Shown here piece by piece: positions 6,902 through 7,673 of a stretch of 7,673 nt of DNA. The translations under genes were made by a program, and so were the position numbers. Position 1 is the stretch's first letter. Every line of letters starts with the position of its first letter. The notes beneath the pieces were generated by a model, which saw only the letters and a list, made by a program, of their open reading frames with translations, had not been told where the DNA came from and made no database searches. This DNA comes from Cytophagales bacterium (GTDB lineage Bacteria > Bacteroidota > Bacteroidia > Cytophagales > Cyclobacteriaceae): contig DAHVFH010000001.1 of the NCBI GenBank assembly GCA_027317105.1, positions 1 to 7,673 of the forward strand. The letters are read 5' to 3'.

Positions 6902-7003
6902 GATGGCTGATAAATTTATTAAGGGAAAGGTAGCCTGAACTGAACGTACCTATCATTAAAATAGTTGGTTCTCAAAATATATTAAACGCACTGACCAACG
7001 AAG
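6889..7003. repeat. perfect 10-bp inverted repeat around the sigma-gene leader
   Basis: CTTCGTTGGT (6889-6898) is the exact reverse complement of ACCAACGAAG (6994-7003), with 95 bases between the arms. One arm covers the first codons of the proposed sigma reading frame and the other lies in the divergent promoter region. A related half, GTTGGT, also occurs at 6964-6969. The distance is too large for a simple terminator; a paired operator for a dimeric regulator, a long-range leader RNA fold on the sigma transcript, or chance are all possible. Confidence 0.35.
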
Positions 7004-7074
7004 TCGGCACTCGAGCCGTTTGGATGGCACTCATGTGTTAATATTAAAGCAAGCTAACCACAAACCAATCAAGT
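6902..7074. promoter_or_regulatory. divergent intergenic region between sigma operon and lipoprotein gene
   Basis: These 173 bases separate the two divergently transcribed units, so both promoters should lie here. I found no exact TAnnTTTG on either strand. The closest on the minus strand is TATATTTTG (6973-6981), one base longer than the consensus spacing, with a TTG about 14 bases upstream. A small palindrome around CTCGAG with CGGC/GCCG arms lies at 7005-7018. The absence of a clean primary-sigma promoter would fit control by an alternative sigma factor such as the one encoded next door, but this is inference only. Confidence 0.4.
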
Positions 7075-7673
7075 ATGAAAAAAATAATAATTTTAACAAG
7101 TATGGTTGCCCTTTTAACGAGTTGCAGCCGATTAAGCAGCGTAAGCCCAACTAAAACGGCATCACTTAACCTGCTAGTATCAAATTCAAAAACAAAGACT
7201 TCTGGCCAGGCCGGAAAAATTACTGCTGCCAATGGAACGGTAGAGGTTTCTTCGTTTTTGATGAGCATCGCTAATGTGCATATTCAAGAAAATTCAGGAA
7301 ATGATGTGCAACAAGGCGGCAACAATCAATCCAATGATGGAAGCGATACAACTGAATCTAATTCTCCCGAAGGTAGTGAAAACGCTGATGTGATTCTTGC
7401 TGGCCCATTTACTGTTGATGCAGCCAACGGCACAGTGTCCCTTCAAAATGTTGATGTCTTTCCGGGTACATTCAAAAAAGTGGAATTTTCGATGGCAGTT
7501 CAATCGGGTATTCCTTTCAATGGTGGATCCATTGTTGTCAAAGGATTTTTTAAGAGCACAACTTCTTCTATTCCCTTTACTATACAGTCAGCTTTTTCAA
7601 ATCAGATCCAACTTCCGTTGCTTGGTAATGGGATCACCGCAAAGGCTAAAAGTGCAGCCACGATTACAATCAT
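7075..7673 (+). CDS. predicted lipoprotein of unknown function, C-terminus beyond window
   Basis: Partial gene with 199 complete codons, open at the right edge and divergent from the sigma operon. The start ATG at 7075 gives a short signal peptide with lipobox LTSC and Cys17 as acylation site, so the product is probably anchored in the outer membrane facing the periplasm or surface. Two beta-rich segments (about 46-72 and 105-199) flank a polar low-complexity linker at 72-104, rich in Asn, Ser, Gly, Gln, Asp and Glu. The motif AANGTV occurs twice (51-56 and 116-121), each before a strand-like segment. The pattern ILAGPFTVDAANGTVSLQNV followed by FPGTFKKVEFSM loosely resembles Bacteroidota lipoproteins of the DUF4382-like beta-sandwich type, but I cannot assign a family firmly. 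No Shine-Dalgarno is visible; the leader is A-rich. Its position next to an ECF sigma gene makes it a possible regulon member. Confidence 0.8.
   Translation, partial: MKKIIILTSMVALLTSCSRLSSVSPTKTASLNLLVSNSKTKTSGQAGKITAANGTVEVSSFLMSIANVHIQENSGNDVQQGGNNQSNDGSDTTESNSPEGSENADVILAGPFTVDAANGTVSLQNVDVFPGTFKKVEFSMAVQSGIPFNGGSIVVKGFFKSTTSSIPFTIQSAFSNQIQLPLLGNGITAKAKSAATITI

Noticed and set aside
6902..6938. Tiny plus-strand ORF beginning ATGGCTGAT in the divergent region
   Set aside because: Only about 11 codons long, with no feature beyond an ATG and a stop.
7044..7503. Two minus-strand open frames (7044-7268, 7294-7503)
   Set aside because: They lie opposite the plus-strand lipoprotein gene, which has a clear signal peptide and lipobox; the antisense products look random.

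Overview
The window reads as chromosomal DNA of a member of the Bacteroidota, most likely a Cytophagales-like lineage. Three protein types typical of that phylum support this: a CarboxypepD_reg/DUF5686 outer-membrane protein, an ECF sigma factor followed by an anti-sigma-like protein fused to a beta-barrel, and lipoproteins with short Bacteroidota-style signal peptides. The genes also lack purine-rich Shine-Dalgarno sequences and have A/T-rich leaders. No rRNA, tRNA, CRISPR array or insertion sequence was seen. Family calls come from reading the translated sequence and were not confirmed by any database search.

Left edge (1-847, minus): a DUF2029/GT87-type polytopic membrane mannosyltransferase-like gene whose C-terminal end lies outside the window. 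It is visibly more A/T-rich than the operon to its right. A 47-codon open frame (848-991, minus) ends with a TAA that directly abuts its ATG in the same frame. The gap up to 1123 holds two inverted repeats, one of which may terminate the operon to the right.

Centre (1124-6901, minus): a tightly packed four-gene operon. In transcription order it encodes an ECF sigma-70 factor, an anti-sigma-like membrane protein with a C-terminal beta-barrel domain (8-nt overlap with the sigma gene), a DUF5686 outer-membrane protein (21-bp gap) and a lipoprotein related to the C-terminal domain of the N,N-dimethylformamidase large subunit (44-bp gap). The layout suggests a cell-envelope regulatory module in which the sigma factor is held or tuned by its membrane partner, with two surface or periplasmic proteins made from the same transcript. 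The sigma gene has no ATG, GTG or TTG that would include its conserved N-terminus; the best-fitting start is ATA at 6901.

Right edge (7075-7673, plus): a divergently transcribed lipoprotein gene, cut by the window end, with a beta-rich body and a low-complexity polar linker. It shares a 173-bp intergenic region with the sigma operon. One arm of a perfect 10-bp inverted repeat lies in that region and the other lies at the 5' end of the sigma reading frame.
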